A stretch of DNA of 64,000 nt from Apostichopus japonicus (taxonomy: Eukaryota > Echinodermata > Holothuroidea > Aspidochirotida > Stichopodidae), in assembly GCF_037975245.1 (NCBI RefSeq), contig NC_092565.1, positions 7,556,999 to 7,620,998 of the forward strand, written 5' to 3'. Both the position numbers and the translations under genes were made by a program. This document shows positions 1-22,131 of this stretch, piece after piece. The notes under the pieces were generated by a model. That model saw only the letters and a list, made by a program, of their open reading frames with translations. It did not search any database and had not been told where the DNA came from. How positions within the stretch are numbered: position 1 is the first letter of the stretch; every line of letters begins with the position of its first letter.

Positions 1-722
1 TGAACTTAATAGTTGGTTTTTCCAGTCGTTGCAACGTCACCATGACTCCCGGATGTTAATAAATGTCCAAGCATATTCCTGTACGAAAACATCGATTTTG
101 ACACTCAGTTTATTAAAATCTTCTTTCTGTAAACACCACTGTTGTGGTTTTCAACCACAGATCAAAATTTCAGGCCAAAAAGAAAGAATTTTGAAAACAT
201 GATCATGTGTTCCCGAATCATGTTATATTAATTTATAAACTGGTCTTATCATAGGATGGTGCACACTTTGAAGTATACACCAGAAGAAGAATATATACGG
301 ACAAGGTCATTCAATCACCTGATATCCATCTTTTTACCTCATCCTGCAGTCCTACTTTGTGACGATTATACCCCTATTACATGGCCCCTCCCACCCCCGC
401 CCCCTCCCCTTCTCACAATGACTCATCTTTATTCTAAGAAGAATTTTAGATGAATTTTGTAAGTATAGGTTACATATGCAACAGTATATGATTTACTCAA
501 CCAAAACCTGTTGCAGGTAACATATGCTGCCAGATTGAGTAAATAGACTAGCATTCCTAATTTCCTGAATTCTACCGTAGGGCAAAGAGAACTGTATGAC
601 GTATATCTTCCTGCCTCTAACGCACTGGCTACCTTTAAAGTGATATGATGTACTACAGCCTATGTCTGGCAGACAGCTATACGCAAATCGGAACGACTGG
701 CAGCAGGAAGAATATGTTCGCA
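1..722. other. Intergenic, no gene recognised
   Basis: No coding exon or RNA gene is recognised. The short ORFs here are low-complexity or lack splice context. A C-rich tract lies near 380-415. The right edge is the 8-bp target duplication TGTTCGCA of the adjoining element. Confidence 0.5.
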
Positions 723-1107
723 CAGTGGCGTAGGAAGGTACTTTTGAGTGGGGGGGGGGTGAAGACTGATGGCCGGCCTGGGGGAGGGGTCTAAGGGGAG
801 GGGGTGTCCCCCTCCCCTTTGGAATTTTTTTTGCATTTCCAGGTGGCCTCAGATGCAATTTGGTGCAATATAGCACACTTCAACCCACCCACTCCATTTT
901 GTATATAATTTTGCATTTTCACCTGGCCTTAGATGCAATTTGGTGCTCCAAATGAGATTTTTTTCTCATTTGGAAATGAAAAAGGGGTTTTCTGACTTGC
1001 GAAGCGGGGGGGGGGGGGGGGGGGCGGAATGATACTTCCGCCCCTCCATATTTTTCACTGGGGGCTGGCGCCCCCAGCCCCCCCCCCCCCCGGTTCCTAC
1101 GCCCTTG
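723..1107. mobile_element. hAT-type MITE with 8-bp target site duplication
   Basis: The left end reads CAGTGGCGTAGGAA and the right end, on the opposite strand, CAAGGGCGTAGGAA. The octamer TGTTCGCA flanks it at 715-722 and 1108-1115. An 8-bp duplication and CAG-type ends fit the hAT superfamily. The interior has long G and C runs and two diverged copies of a ~25-bp motif containing AGATGCAATTTGGTGC (about 852-876 and 931-945). No transposase is present, so it is non-autonomous. Confidence 0.8.
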
Positions 1108-1115
1108 TGTTCGCA

Positions 1116-4100
1116 TGCACATTGTATCATTGTACAAGCTATACTCTGCAACGTCACTAAACTATGAATACTTTTGAAACAGAGGGTGTCTTAAGTCCAA
1201 TCATTTCAAGTGGACGGGGAGGAGGGGGAGGGGGAGGGAGAATGAGTGTTGGACGGGATAAATGATGTGATACACTTTTAGAAGTGTTTAGTGTACGTAT
1301 CACATTATGCTAATTCAACGATCATCGTTATATTGAAACAAACTTACTCTCGAGGTGTTACATGCATCGCGGAAGATATATGAATAACAGCAATCATATT
1401 TCAAGTCTCGTTACTCTTATGTTTATATTATTTCATAAAATGCTGTACATTTTTCTTCTTTATTTTCGCAGAAGCTTATTGTTAGGGACAAGCAAGGATC
1501 TATAAATTCACCGTCATGGTATATATTTTACTCAATAAATGTATATGGTCAATAAAGGAACCATATATAAAGGGCAAATGGTGTTGGAATGGAGATGACA
1601 CATTTTGAGACAGTGCACCCTCCTCCTCGCACCCCCTCGCACCCCCCCCCCCCCTCCGCTCAATGAGCTCCAGAAATTACTACCGGAAATAACTTGTTGT
1701 TTATTAATTTGAATACTTTACACAACCTATAGGCCGACTCTATTTACTAAAAGCGTAGGATATCTTCATAGTTAGAAAATATCACTGATTCACAGCATTT
1801 AAGCAAAAATTTGTAGTTTTAATTTTAATTATGTGAGCGCAAGTACTACTTTTTTTTTCTTTGTGTACGCCATTCGCCGCGATCTGACATCAAGTCACGG
1901 AAAACACCTGACATCCGACCTACAGAATAAAAACCAGAGAGTGCATACAGGGATAACAATATAAATATGTAAATGGCTCTGCGTATAAGATCTGACGTCA
2001 GATATTCAATGCAACAAAGTCAATGATATACGCTTGGCGTTCATTGAAGTATAGATATTAATTCAATTCATGGAAGACATTTTTCATATCGCTTTAAGGG
2101 CTAATATCCAGCGCCCACATCGTTGTACTCTGACAGATAGTAACGCAAGTAACTTATTAGCCAACAGTGTAACTTAATTGATAAACAGAGAGAGTCCGTG
2201 TTTGACAGAAATTTTCTTCGTCTAACACACATTGTATTATCGTAATAACACAAAGGCTACTGGGTAATTACCTCATCAGTAACTCAAGAAACTGAAGGCG
2301 CTTTGAATGACAAAAGAAAAAGATTTGCATTTTTCTGAAAAATTTCAAAGCTGAAACCTTAGAAAGGGAATTAGTTCTCTCGGGGAGTGGTAAGCCCACC
2401 TTATCTTCATTGAAGATTGGATACCCGCGGAGGATAGTATCCGCTTTCCAGATGAAAAAAAGTGTCAACGAGATTTCTTATTCAAACTAAAGCTGTCATT
2501 TTTGGTCTTCATATTTTCTTTGGATACATCGAAGGTTTATTTGTCCTTGTTTGTTTGGCGATATGGTAAGTAACATTTCTGATATTGAATTTCATAGTAT
2601 TTATTTTATTTCATTATTATGAAACCAAAGGAGAATAATACCAAACATGATATGAAGTAGATGAAGAAGGGCTGATGCAAGACAAAAAATCAATAAAAGA
2701 AGTTAACTCGATCTCAACGATAGGATAAAATTTATGTAATAAATATTTATAAATTAAGATATATGTTATAATATAAAATTAAAACATATGAGTAATATCA
2801 ATTCATGTATTAACATTATGTGTAATAATGAATTATATATTGTAATATGTGTAACAACAGCATAATGTTCTATAATAAATGTAATAGTTTTTTGTTATAT
2901 GTAATAGTCTATATAATAATAATTAAGTTTGAGGCAAGCGAGGCCTGTGATAGGCTCGGTTACCTATAACGTGTATCCGGACGTATAAAAGGAAAACGTT
3001 TCTTGAAAATCATATCGCCAAGTGTTTCTTTACTCTAGCCTTATTAACTAATTTGTTTATCCATACTGCGATTCATCATGAATTGTAGTTTGAGTATCCA
3101 CAACCTCACCTCGCCCTCCCTTTGGGTCGTCTCTTTCTCCAACCACCCCCATACCCCTCATCCCTCATTTTTGGTTGGAGTATTGTCATTGCGACAATTT
3201 AGACAAAAATAGTATTATTGTAGCAAAATTCATGGGAGGAAGTGTATTGGGATCTGGTATAATAGACATTAAAATAGCTGGTAGTCTTTTCATTGTGACT
3301 CTCATGTCATAACAGTATATTGTATATACCTATAGGCACACAGCAATAACATATCGCATTTGCCAACAAAATGTCATGCAGAAATTTGCGTATATCACGT
3401 TGGGATAAAACTAATACTTGTCATAGGCCTAAGTCGTATTTCATTATTTACTGATTAAATCGTTGCTGGTAGACCGGTTAGTAATTATTCGAAATTAAAA
3501 GGTTCGGCATGAAAAACTGTATTTGGTTGTTTCTTGGAATCTGTATAATGAGTGCACTGGATTTAAAATTACATTATTGTTGTTATAAACAAAAACAGTC
3601 TTTTTTTTAATATGTGATTTCTACTCCTAGTTTGCAGCAAACTTTACCAAGCATAGCCTACCTGTTATTCTTCATAGATATATTTTAAATGTATCGTACC
3701 AATAGGTTGGAGTTCTATAGTTCCTTTCAATCAAATACTGATAAATTGAACAACGTAAACAGTCAAATGTTCTTCAACATTTTTTTCAAAAGTTGCAGAT
3801 ATATAGACCATTTAGCATCTAAGAACCCCCTCCCACCTTCCCTTCCCCCTCCCCTTCCCTCAATTTACCAAAATTAAATAGAAACCTCCCTGGACGATTT
3901 AACATACTAGCCCCCCCCCCCCACCACCACCGCCTAGCAAAAAGGAGGAAACCATTTAGGGATGTGTTGGTTGAACAATAGACGCAAATGATGAAATTCT
4001 CCACTACATGACCGAAAATCCTTCGTAATTTATCTCGCACGTATAATTCAGAAATAGGATTGTTTGAAAATTATTTTACTTATTAGATATATACCGTCAT

Positions 4101-4165
4101 GAGAATGTACCATGATGTTTAGCCCTGCAAACTCGCCAGATGAAAAGGGGGGATGGGAAAGGGAA

Positions 4166-4197
<32 letters not shown>

Positions 4198-4307
4198 ACA
4201 TTGGCTGTTTTACTTCCAATCACTTACCTAATTCTATTATTGTATCTCACTCGAGATCCAGCCTTTCTCTAAATGCAGCATAGTTGTTTAACAGTTTTTC
4301 CGTTATT

Positions 4308-4364
<57 letters not shown>

Positions 4365-6533
4365 GCTAAATGTATGCTGTTTTGGCTCCAAATATGCTAG
4401 ATATACAAATATGGTCACCTTTGGTCAAAATTCTTGAACTGTTTTTATTACAACTTTCGAGGAAGTTGTCATCACTTAGACATTACGTCATCTTGTGTGT
4501 TCCTTAATAATGTCTGAGAACAATTTGGAGAGTAAAGAACATCAGGAATGTACTTTTCGAAAACTTCTAGCAATTATAGCGTGCTATAATTTGGGGCCTA
4601 AACTGACTACCCTTAAGTTAGCAATGTCAACATCATCATGATATATACATGGTAAAGACGCCACTCGTGGGGAACAGCTTCCCGAAGTCGATAAGAAATC
4701 TTGTCCTATTTTGGACCAATTTCGATCGATTTCTTTATTAAGTATACCTGTATGGATTTTGTCTTTACTTTTTCAAAGAAATGATGTTAACAACGATATT
4801 GTGCTTACAGAAACGCCTATATAGCCTATACATGAATAATACACAAACAAGCCACACAAAAAAGGGAAAAGTAACAGATTTCACCTAAAGGCGTTATTTC
4901 GTTTCACTCATTGTACAAAATGTCAAAATTATTCATGAAAACCGTGAAATCTATCAAACGCCGTCATATTTTACCTTTTTTTTTTTCCTTTTTTTTTTGG
5001 AAGATTGCTCATCACATGCATATGTGTGGATACATCTTACAGATTTTGCCACTCAACTTGACAAGCAATGGACACGACACAAACCCTGCTGCTAACACTT
5101 CCCTTCTCCGTTTACTTACTGTTCTTCAAACTGCCCCTGTCCCACAGACTCCCCCCCCCCCCCACACAGACGCATACATACACACATACATACATGAAAA
5201 CATATACACAACGTGATTTACGCGCATAAGATATCTGCATACTTTTGTAAAACACGATGCCTATTTCAACATTTGTTTATTTACATCATATATATAGACT
5301 AACATATACCAATAGCCAAGGTTATACTGTGTGGATAGGTTAATAACTTGTATACGGGCAAAGAGCGAGGCGTCCGACCATTGCAAGCCGACCTTGGAAA
5401 TACACTTTGTTTTCGTATTGTTTTAAATAGAAATCTTTTATGGTTTTCTTTCCTGTTCGTTTTCTTCCGTATTTCACTACCATGGTCGCAAGTATTGTTG
5501 CATCATACGAATAACTAATTATTTTGGGGTTCGAAATGCCACTTAATTAAATGTGTTAACGGCGAGCCTTACAAACCGCCGTGTGTTGATTATTAATAGT
5601 CCCACGACTCTTAATTAGTAGTGAAGGTTGGCGTTGTATCATCGTGAGAGAATGAAAGAGAGCCTACAGGAGGGGGGAAATTAAATCTCGCATAAACAAG
5701 CATGTTGGTTTGATCAGTGAGTTCTGTTTGTAACTCACTGATTTGATGTGGCATCTGCGTAAATACGGGGGAAAATATACGTCATTAAAAAATAAACGGA
5801 AGGAAAGTCAAAAGACGCAATTGTTACATACATCATCAAAGTTCCTTAAATCAGACAAACTTATAGATTAAGTATGTACGTCAATGAATGAAGCCTTTTA
5901 CGAAGAAACCTAATTATTATACTCAAAACGAAAAGAGAAGAAAACCTACAAACATTTAGTTCACCTGCAAAGATGACAAAGCTTGATAAAGTATTGAGAA
6001 TACTGTATGTAATCATTTGCAGGACTAATTGCTAAAGAATGAGAATCACTGCAACCCCCCCCCCCCCAACACACACACCCATCCACCCTTCAACAGCTTA
6101 ATGCAGCCATGAACACGACATGAAGAAAGTTAATGGGATGGATGGAAAAAAATCCCACCGTCAATTTGGATTAAATGCCGAAAATTGATATTATATAATA
6201 TTTCGCAGTGCTGTTACATAATCGTATAAGTAAGCTCAACAAAGAGTCAACAGTTTCATAATTAACCGCCAGTTTATTCTCTCTCAACTCCTACATCATC
6301 GAATGAATAAGAAGTGAATAATGCTTCTGAAATAAAATTTAAGAGTGCATTGATCCAAGACCTTGTAGATTCCTATCTATGACATTGTACTCGATATGAT
6401 ACTCTCGGACATGTCCATGACAATGTACTCGCTCCAGCAACATTGTACCCGTTTCTGTACTTGTGATATCGTACTCGTGCTGAAAGTTAGGATCTGATTT
6501 GATAAAACTATGAAATGATTGCTTATCTCTCAG
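1116..6533. other. Intergenic region upstream of the VMAT coding exons
   Basis: No coding exon is recognised. The stretch is AT-rich, with C-rich tracts at ~1630-1660, ~3910-3930, ~5150-5162 and ~6055-6068 and TA repeats near 4166-4200 and 4312-4361. A noncoding first exon and promoter of VMAT probably lie here or further left, because the first coding exon seems to start right after a splice acceptor, but I cannot place them. Confidence 0.4.
4312..4361. repeat. (TA)n microsatellite
   Basis: An uninterrupted TA tract of about 50 bp in intergenic DNA. A shorter one lies at about 4166-4200. Confidence 0.9.
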
Positions 6534-16284
<9,751 letters not shown>

Positions 16285-16567
16285 AGCTGAAACAGCACTA
16301 GCCCTTTCAGACGAACAATAACATCTTGCACGCTAAGAAACTTTCATTTCAGAACGAAAGCTTGTAGTATACACTTTACAGGCATTACACTAGTATAGTA
16401 ACTATAGATTAGTCTTGACAATTCAGGCGTTTTGTAAATGTGCAGCAACCCCGTCCTCATATTTTGAGTTATCTCTTTTTAATTCATATTTTTATCTTCT
16501 GCACATATTGACACTAAAGATATCTTTCAATGTTTAAAGTTGTCTTTTAATTTAGAATAAAAATAAA
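16285..16567 (+). other. SLC18A2-like: VMAT 3'UTR with two overlapping polyadenylation signals
   Basis: After the TAA at 16282-16284, AATAAA hexamers occur at 16556-16561 and 16562-16567, giving a short 3'UTR of about 300 nt. The same pair is kept in copy 2 at ~49811. Confidence 0.6.
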
Positions 16568-16599
16568 GTGGCTTGTCATGTCATGGAAAGGTATTTATA

Positions 16600-17535
16600 G
16601 GCGCCAAACCCTCATCGTGTGGTGGAAGAGAAGGGATTTTCGAGCGGACTCGGGGAGCTTCGCGTGAATGCTCATGCACAAAACTACACGTCTACATGGG
16701 CTGACAAACAGTGACATGTTTACTCATTTTGTTAGACATAGATAATTGTTCGACTTATATTATTACATAAATGATCAATTTGAAGATGTTCATATCTTCA
16801 TAATGTTTACATAAACAGATATGAAAGGTGGATGTCGATTTAAGTGATGAAAACAGTTATATTGAGTAATATTTTTTTATAGATCTTTAGGCGAGCCTGC
16901 AGGGTAACATGAGTTACTTCATTACTTTGGTTCTAAATGAATATGTAATTAAGTAATTCAGCTTTAATTAAGCCTTCTCTTGTGTTTCGATGTACAAAGC
17001 TGCTAATAGATCTGCAAAATACATTTAATTTCAACGTCATACAACGATTTCGTTAAATCACAAATCGTTTTTATAAAATTTAACAAGGACGTCAAAATTC
17101 CTTTATCGCTTGGTCAGCTGATTACTGAATAATTGATGTCCTTATTACAACCACTATTCCCAGACGTGCACAATGTCGTGACACATTGCCAAATGTACTT
17201 GGTAACTACAGAGCTGTATGGACTGAAAACTTTGCACTGTGCTTCCTCCTGTACCTAAGATTGACTCAATTACAGCCCACGAGGAGTTGAAGTCTAAATG
17301 CATGGTTCAAATCCATTTTTTGGAAGGTTAATAAAAAATAAAGAGAAGGTGTAAATACAAAAAGGTTCAATACACTTCAAAGCTTACGAATCATAACTTG
17401 ATTGTATCAATCGACAAACAGATGAATATGATGTTGAATGTTGGCGAATGATTTTTATTTTTGAATGTTACAAGAGGGTGATTTGTAAGTTATGAAGTAA
17501 TGAATGTTAGTAAACAGAAACACACACATACACAC

Positions 17536-17593
<58 letters not shown>

Positions 17594-18597
17594 TTCACAT
17601 ATTTAATAATATCATATGTTATGTGTATGTTTGTAGTATAAAGTGCATAGCACAGCCATGATGATTGTAAGTTACAGCACGCTATCTCCCAAATAAAAAC
17701 AAAGTCGTCTTTGCAAATATGTTGTACGTTCGTTTTATTTTTTGGTTTATTTCATGAAACTTAAATATCAACTCTTAACACTTCTGTGGAGGTGCAGATC
17801 AGAAAAGGACCGAACGCGGCTGCTGTGTTGGGGGAAGGTGAGTGGGGGAGGGGTGGGGAGCTTTATGAGCAATTACACCTATCACTAACTAATTTGGCTC
17901 ACATTCCTTTTCATCGTCAAATGTGTAAGTCTCATAACACAAAGAAAACGTTAAACATAAACCTTTTTCTTTACGATAGAATTTCTCGTATCGACGCTCA
18001 CCGACGAAGTCACTCTATAACGGCTCCAATCGACATCCTCATTTAAATAACAAAGGTTTATCTGGTTTACTGCAGGAATTTTAAGGAGTATATTTGTGTC
18101 AACAGCAGTTCTTTATAGATCAGGTATTTCTGGCATCTTCAATGTTCATTGAGGACTTATCTTCAGTTTGATATCACTGTAAGGCCTACAACACGTTGAA
18201 CGCAGTGAAACCAACGAGTAATTGAAGTGTCCAGTGCTCCAATATAAATAGTCAAGTAATAACATATAACTTTATTCAGGACATGTGACTATAGTTTGAT
18301 GTGGAGGCAAGCCACGAAGTTTAAATTCAATTTTTCTGACAAAACAGATTCTCTGTACATTCCCTGACGAAAAGTCCAGTAAATTATACTGTTTTTTTTC
18401 AATCAAAAGGGCCTTTTTTCCCTTTCGCCCCCCCCCCCATATATTCAACAACAACTTTTAAACCACATTGTTAATACATTTTTTCAACAAATGGGCACTG
18501 CTCAATTAAAAGAAGGTACTTTTTAATAACAAAATCTGTACTGTTTTGTTGGAAACAATAAAATGAAGACGAAATATTTTTACTCACCAGTTCATCT
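16600..18597. other. Intergenic, no gene recognised
   Basis: This lies between VMAT and the minus-strand ORF. It has a TA microsatellite at ~17541-17591 and a G-rich stretch at ~17825-17860. I see no supported gene; the ORF at 17786-18046 lacks recognisable motifs. Confidence 0.45.
17541..17591. repeat. (TA)n microsatellite
   Basis: About 50 bp of TA after (CA)n. In copy 2 the corresponding locus is expanded and carries repeated GGCCTT interruptions (50777-50950). Confidence 0.9.
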
Positions 18598-18824
18598 AGC
18601 ACAGCAATGATAAAACTCCGGTCCGCTCCGTCGATACGTTGCGAATAAAGGTAATAGAAAATACAGGATCCATCCATAGTACGATTAAAAGTATCTTGAG
18701 ATCCTTCACAAAATAAGAAAAGTTTAGATCGTCCGAAATAAAGTGTGGGCGGTTCCAATACGAAGTCTTCCAAAAATATAAACCGATAGCGGTCGGTTTT
18801 AAAGCTTATGTGAAAGTAGTTCAA
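18598..18824 (-). CDS. Candidate coding exon of unknown function (copy 1)
   Basis: A minus-strand ORF opens at 18824 (MNYFHISFKT) and runs to a consensus donor, GTGAGT, after ...IIAVLDEL at 18598. Without splicing it continues to a stop at 18471 (117 aa). Composition looks protein-like, with motifs such as LFCEGSQDTFNRTMDGSC and GADRSFIIAVLDEL, but I do not recognise the family. Copy 2 keeps the frame with few substitutions and one 3-nt indel. No partner exon is identified, so it may be a fragment of a decayed gene. Confidence 0.35.
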
Positions 18825-18898
18825 GCTTGTTTCTGGTCAAAGTTCAATTAGAATCATAGGGTTCAAACTTGGTATCCCACATCCAGAAAACCCTGCCT

Positions 18899-18962
18899 GA
18901 GATGTGGTATAGTCCAATCGGTGCCTTCCAATCATAGGGTCCCCGGTTCGAGTCACTCCAAG
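18899..18962 (+). repeat. tRNA-derived SINE head
   Basis: An A-box-like TGGTATAGTCCAATCGG and a B-box-like GGTTCGAGTCA are spaced as in a tRNA promoter. No acceptor stem folds cleanly, so this is a SINE head, not a tRNA gene. Copy 2 has it at 52268-52330. Confidence 0.55.
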
Positions 18963-19149
18963 ATTATTGTATTTCGTCCAGTTACAGAGTTGTTGACAAT
19001 TCATAATCATTGACGAAAAATATGATTGTATGAGACTGACTTCGGTCAGATTGCGGCTTTGATAAGCCAATGATGGCTTCTTCGCGAGTTCCTGGTCACT
19101 TCGCGAGTTCGATGGTCACTGATGTTTGAAAATAAACTTTGAAACAGAC

Positions 19150-19533
19150 CAGTGGCGGAGCGTCCATAGAGTCGGGGGCGGATGCCCCCCCCCCCTCCCC
19201 CCGACGGACTCAAATGGACTGCTGGTGCCCTTTTCAGCTATTTACCACTTTTTACTTATTCGCGATTATTGACTTTTTTATTGCGCTCTAATCTACCTAT
19301 TGACATTTGTCACATGATTTTGTCGGCGATGACACCTATTTATTCTTCGTTTATCTGCAAATTAGCAAGGCCCGGAAAGGGTCATCATTCCGGCGATCTA
19401 GAGAGTATCTTTACTCAAAAATTTTATGTACGCTCCGCGCCAACCTGTGGTGGCGCTCCGCTTAGATAAAGTCGAAAGCGCCCATACAGACCATTCTCGC
19501 CCCCTCTGACCAATACCCCTAGCTCCGCCACTG
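19150..19533. mobile_element. hAT-like MITE E1, complete (copy 1)
   Basis: 384 bp bounded by CAGTGGCGGAGC and its exact complement GCTCCGCCACTG. The right flank is GCTCCCAA; the left flank does not match it. An internal segment at ~19430-19480 contains ACGCTCCGCGCCAACC and GGCGCTCCGC. That segment recurs, reversed, next to the left end of the 5.7-kb element at 35935. No coding capacity. Confidence 0.75.
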
Positions 19534-20441
19534 GCTCCCAACCATTCTTCCCCGTCAATTCGTCTAGTATCCCCCCCCCCCCTCCCTCCGCAACCAAACC
19601 TCGTTTGTTAAAGGAATATCTAATGATCATAGACACTTATTCTAATGTTAAATCAGCAAAGAGCAAGCCATAATGATTTTATCACTAAGATTTTTTTTTC
19701 ATTTCTTAGTTACACCATCATTTAACTTCCCACTCAATCCTACACTCCCTGATACCCTTCCATCCCAATGTAGGAAACTTCATCGTTACACGCAGCACGC
19801 AACGATCTTTGTTCTACTTAATTGAACCTTACTGAGTCTCTCAACTTAAAAGCATATTTTTTTCCAAATAGATTAGTGAAAGTTACACAGTTTTAAGTAA
19901 TAAATTAGAAGGCTCATCTCTTTGTTGAAGCATTGAATTATCGGCCTAGTCTTCCGATAAGCGTAACTCGGGGTTGAAAGAAATCAGTAAGAGCTAGCAG
20001 GCAGTAATGATATTAACTTACATATATATATTTTCAAATCTCATTTAGGACGAATTATTAGGTCCCCCTGGTAACATAATTCACCCCCCCCCCCTATTCT
20101 CCCCTACCTTTCTAAAACACTCACCGCTTCTCTTACAGCTAATATATGAGATATCCTCGTAAAACGTGATGATCTAGGTCCCTCATTTATCTAATGCATG
20201 GGAGGAACTCGAACTGACTTCTTCCTTATCCGCATATTCCAAGCTTTCTCCAAGAAAAGAGTTACAGTACCTATTACCCAGATGCTATGTAAATAATCAA
20301 AACTAGCCTCCCTCCTCATAAAACGTGATGATCTATGTCCCTCATTAATCTAAAGCATGGATGAACTCTCAACTTAAAGCATATTCCAAAGTTTTTCCAC
20401 AAAAGAGCCACAGAACCTACTACACACAAATTATGTAAATG

Positions 20442-20666
20442 TCACTGGACGGCATCCGTAGTGACATCGTTTTTTTTGGTCCACATTTGAGTTTCCATCA
20501 TATCTTTAATCTGCTTTTCATACATATCTTTTATTGTGATTGTTAAAATGACCACATCTAAGGACTTTTGAGTCGTTTTTCTGTATCTAGTGGAATTGTC
20601 TCGCTGAGATATAAAAGGATGAATTTTCCGTACGTTTTCACGGTAGGCTCCTCTGTTCAAGGTCAA
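20442..20666 (-). CDS. Coding-like minus-strand ORF, unknown (copy 1)
   Basis: 74 aa, starting MTLNRGAYRENVRK and rich in Lys, Thr and Asp (KDMYEKQIKDMMETQMW). Copy 2 (53744-53977) is near identical until an A-run near the C-terminus: 8 bases here, 6 in copy 2, which changes the final ~12 residues. Frame loss at a homopolymer argues against a constrained C-terminus. I do not recognise a family. Confidence 0.2.
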   Translation of the reverse strand: MTLNRGAYRENVRKIHPFISQRDNSTRYRKTTQKSLDVVILTITIKDMYEKQIKDMMETQMWTKKNDVTTDAVQ

Positions 20667-20839
20667 TGCACGACAATAACATTAGGTCCACTAAGTGCGG
20701 ATATTGGTCTCCATTTGCTACTATTACAGTAAACCCAACCGAGCAACGTATCTACGGTGTCTCTTAAAAGACATCACTATTAACAAAGTCGAAAAGAATT
20801 TTTAGTCTCTTTGGTGTCATTTGAAAAGTATTTCAGATT

Positions 20840-20980
20840 ACATTACGTACAGATTTGCCCTATCTCCTTTTCTATGAGAAAGTTACATATGGGAAACATA
20901 AAAATGACCGTGATAAAATCAATTTCAAGATTACTAGCGATCAAATCGCTCAATTTGTTTCAAAAATGGTTGAAAAGTGA
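20840..20980 (+). pseudogene. Coding-like remnant, possibly the end of a ubiquitin-hydrolase-like domain
   Basis: One + frame reads ...DLPYLLFYEKVTYGKHKN... to a stop at 20978. The LPYLLFYE motif resembles the last strand of USP-type ubiquitin hydrolases (aYxLFYxr), but that is a very short match. Copy 2 has an extra A that breaks the frame near the end (AAAAAATGG). Likely debris of an old gene or mobile element; weak call. Confidence 0.2.
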
Positions 20981-21134
20981 CATGAATTGCTCCTCATTCA
21001 TTCATTTTGTTTGAGCATGTTGAACGCTTGCGATAACATGTCATTACGAATCATTGCAGACGCTCACCCAAACCGTTAAAATATACCGCCACTCCCGGGC
21101 CCTTACCCCTTCTCTTCCTACACTGCGCTCCCAA

Positions 21135-21494
21135 CAGTGGCGGAGCGTCCATACAGTCAGGGGGCGGAGGCCTCTTCCCCCTCCCCCCCCCCCCGAAGGA
21201 CTCAAATGGACTGCTGGCACCCTTTCCAGCTATTTACCACTTTTTAGCGATTATTGACTTTCTTTATTGCGCTCTCATCTACCTATTGACATTTTTCACA
21301 TTTTGTTGGCTAATGACACCTATTTATTCTTCGTTTATCTGCAAATTAGCAAGGCCCGGTGAGGGTCATTTCCGTCGATCTAGGGAGTATCTTTACTCAT
21401 AAAATGTCTGTACGTTCCGCGCCAACCTGTGGTGACTCTCCGCTTAGATAAAGTCGAAAGCGCCCACACAGACCATTCTCGCACCATCTGACCA
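21135..21494. mobile_element. hAT-like MITE E2, right end missing (copy 1)
   Basis: It begins CAGTGGCGGAGC and parallels E1 through ~21494 (..ATCTGACCA), where similarity stops before the expected GCTCCGCCACTG terminus. Its left flank GCTCCCAA is identical to the right flank of E1. Confidence 0.7.
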
Positions 21495-21784
21495 AAAATA
21501 AAAAATACTCACTGTACCGAAAATCTCCAGATTAAATGTGTCTTAAAAATAATTACCCGACAGAGCTCAAAACTGAACAAATTAGCTTCTTATAGCAGAA
21601 TCATCATGGTATTTTTTCCCCCTTTTCCTTTCCATGAAAGATTGAAAAGTTACTAATTATTTTGACAAAGTCACATCTCCATTCCAGCACATCCAACCTG
21701 AATGTAAGTTATTGAAATAATAAGATTTATTTTCAGTTTTTTTAAATTGAAAGCTCCGTTTTCTACCCCCAGGTGTAGGAGGCA

Positions 21785-22131
21785 TTGCAGGTAAAGGTTA
21801 TATCAATTCACCTCACTGCCACATTTTCTTTTTACCTTACAACCACCGTCAAATCATTTGATCAGTTTAGGCAGACCCTATCAGTACATCTTGATGCCAC
21901 AGACAAATCTACTCAGCTGGCTAATATATTCCGGCTTCCTCGGGATGTGATCATCGATATCAAGAAGCACCAAACACCGAGAATGCTATTGCTACAGACG
22001 CTGACCTAACATTCACTGATATCTTTCCACAAACATCACAAAATTTGGAAAATGCCCTGATGGAGCAAGGAAGTTCAGAATGTGTGAGTGATTTAGAAGA
22101 AATAATCCAGTATTTTGAGCAACAAATTTAG
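21785..22131 (+). pseudogene. Coding-like remnant with a frame change (copy 1)
   Basis: One frame reads ...FDQFRQTLSVHLDATDKS and ANIFRLPRDVIIDIKK. A second frame takes over at ~21965 and reads LTFTDIFPQTSQNLENAL and DLEEIIQYFEQQI before TAG at 22129-22131. The two together look like one acidic, helical C-terminus broken by a frameshift. Copy 2 keeps both halves with substitutions. Family not recognised. Confidence 0.3.
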
